Source: an uncultured Eubacteriales bacterium
Lineage (GTDB): Bacteria; Bacillota; Clostridia; Christensenellales; Aristaeellaceae
Direction: 5' to 3'
Assembly (NCBI GenBank): GCA_902765735.1
Contig: CACXBB010000017.1
Location: 1 to 60,013, forward strand
DNA length: 60,013 nucleotides
The notes under the pieces were generated by a model. The model made no database searches. It was not told the DNA's origin and saw only the letters and a program-made list of their open reading frames with translations. The position numbers and the translations under genes are program-made. Below, in pieces: positions 59,930-60,013 of this stretch (within the stretch, counting starts at the first letter, position 1; each line of letters starts with the position of its first letter).

Positions 59930-60013
59930 TTCTAAAATGCCTGAAGCGCATTTTCGGCGTCTTTGGCTGCATTTCTGCGTTGATTTCCCTTGACTTGTAC
60001 GCACCGCCGCTAC
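59930..60013. repeat. Possible repeat element cut by the window edge
   Basis: AT-rich and GC-rich blocks with TGCATTTCTGCGTTGATT and CCTTGACTTGTACGCA; the start AAATGCC...GCGCATTTT forms a short palindrome. I see no frame of note. It looks like one end of an intergenic repeat, but the other end is not in the window. Confidence 0.35.

Overview
The window reads as part of the chromosome of a GC-rich, Gram-positive anaerobe of the class Clostridia, probably a gut or rumen member of Christensenellales or Oscillospirales (inferred). Supporting signs are a tryptophan T-box leader, strong GGAGG ribosome sites, many ATG/TTG starts, Bacillota-type gene order (ylxM-ffh-rpsP-khpA), an AddB homologue, MMPL/heptad export genes, and many short palindromic intergenic repeats. 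I see no rRNA, tRNA, CRISPR array, transposase or phage genes.

Layout. 1-6150 (+): four exported or surface proteins in an apparent operon: a YD-like repeat protein cut by the left edge, a PG-binding-domain protein, a low-complexity/Big/CAP protein and a poly-Lys protein. 6208-8961 (-): T-box-controlled trpDCF. 8965-11371 (-): ylxM-ffh-rpsP-khpA. 11439-13126 (-): unknown membrane protein and an alpha/beta hydrolase, divergent from cbiB (13215-14177 +). 14404-19700 (-): a HAD-thymidylate kinase fusion and a large wall-binding protein that starts with a zinc ribbon and a truncated, inactive-looking kinase N-lobe. 20037-25803 (+): small membrane exporter family protein, addB, mnmG. 26079-27852: PPC-domain protein (-) and NYN-LOTUS protein (+). 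28141-30048 (-): an EAL phosphodiesterase. 30203-36583 (-): LacI regulator, RpiB-like isomerase and a complete sugar ABC transporter, with a divergent GATase1-like protein at 36758 (+). 37926-41025: diguanylate cyclase, small secreted protein, SH3 protein, flavin-type oxidoreductase and an unlisted-size 41-residue gene. 41266-49115 (-): DUF308 protein, 1433-residue heptad/coiled-coil exoprotein and an MMPL exporter, plus a secreted protein. 49276-54984: a broken GGDEF gene, HD hydrolase, TrkA-C membrane protein, a second EAL protein divergent from a second diguanylate cyclase, and a DUF3592 protein. 55140-59016 (+): clostripain-like protease and an LRR/Big surface protein. 59224-59745 (-): small membrane protein and HU.

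Themes. Three linked themes stand out. First, cell-surface biology: PG-binding, SH3, Big, CAP, LRR and heptad proteins with long low-complexity spacers. Second, cyclic-di-GMP signalling: two intact cyclases, two paralogous EAL proteins and one degraded GGDEF gene. Third, a dense population of palindromic intergenic repeats. One repeat family keeps its flanks constant while its central hairpin changes by compensated substitutions; others have 18-25 bp terminal inverted repeats or supply the last codons of addB and mnmG. Positions of promoters and hairpins were found by eye; none has been tested.
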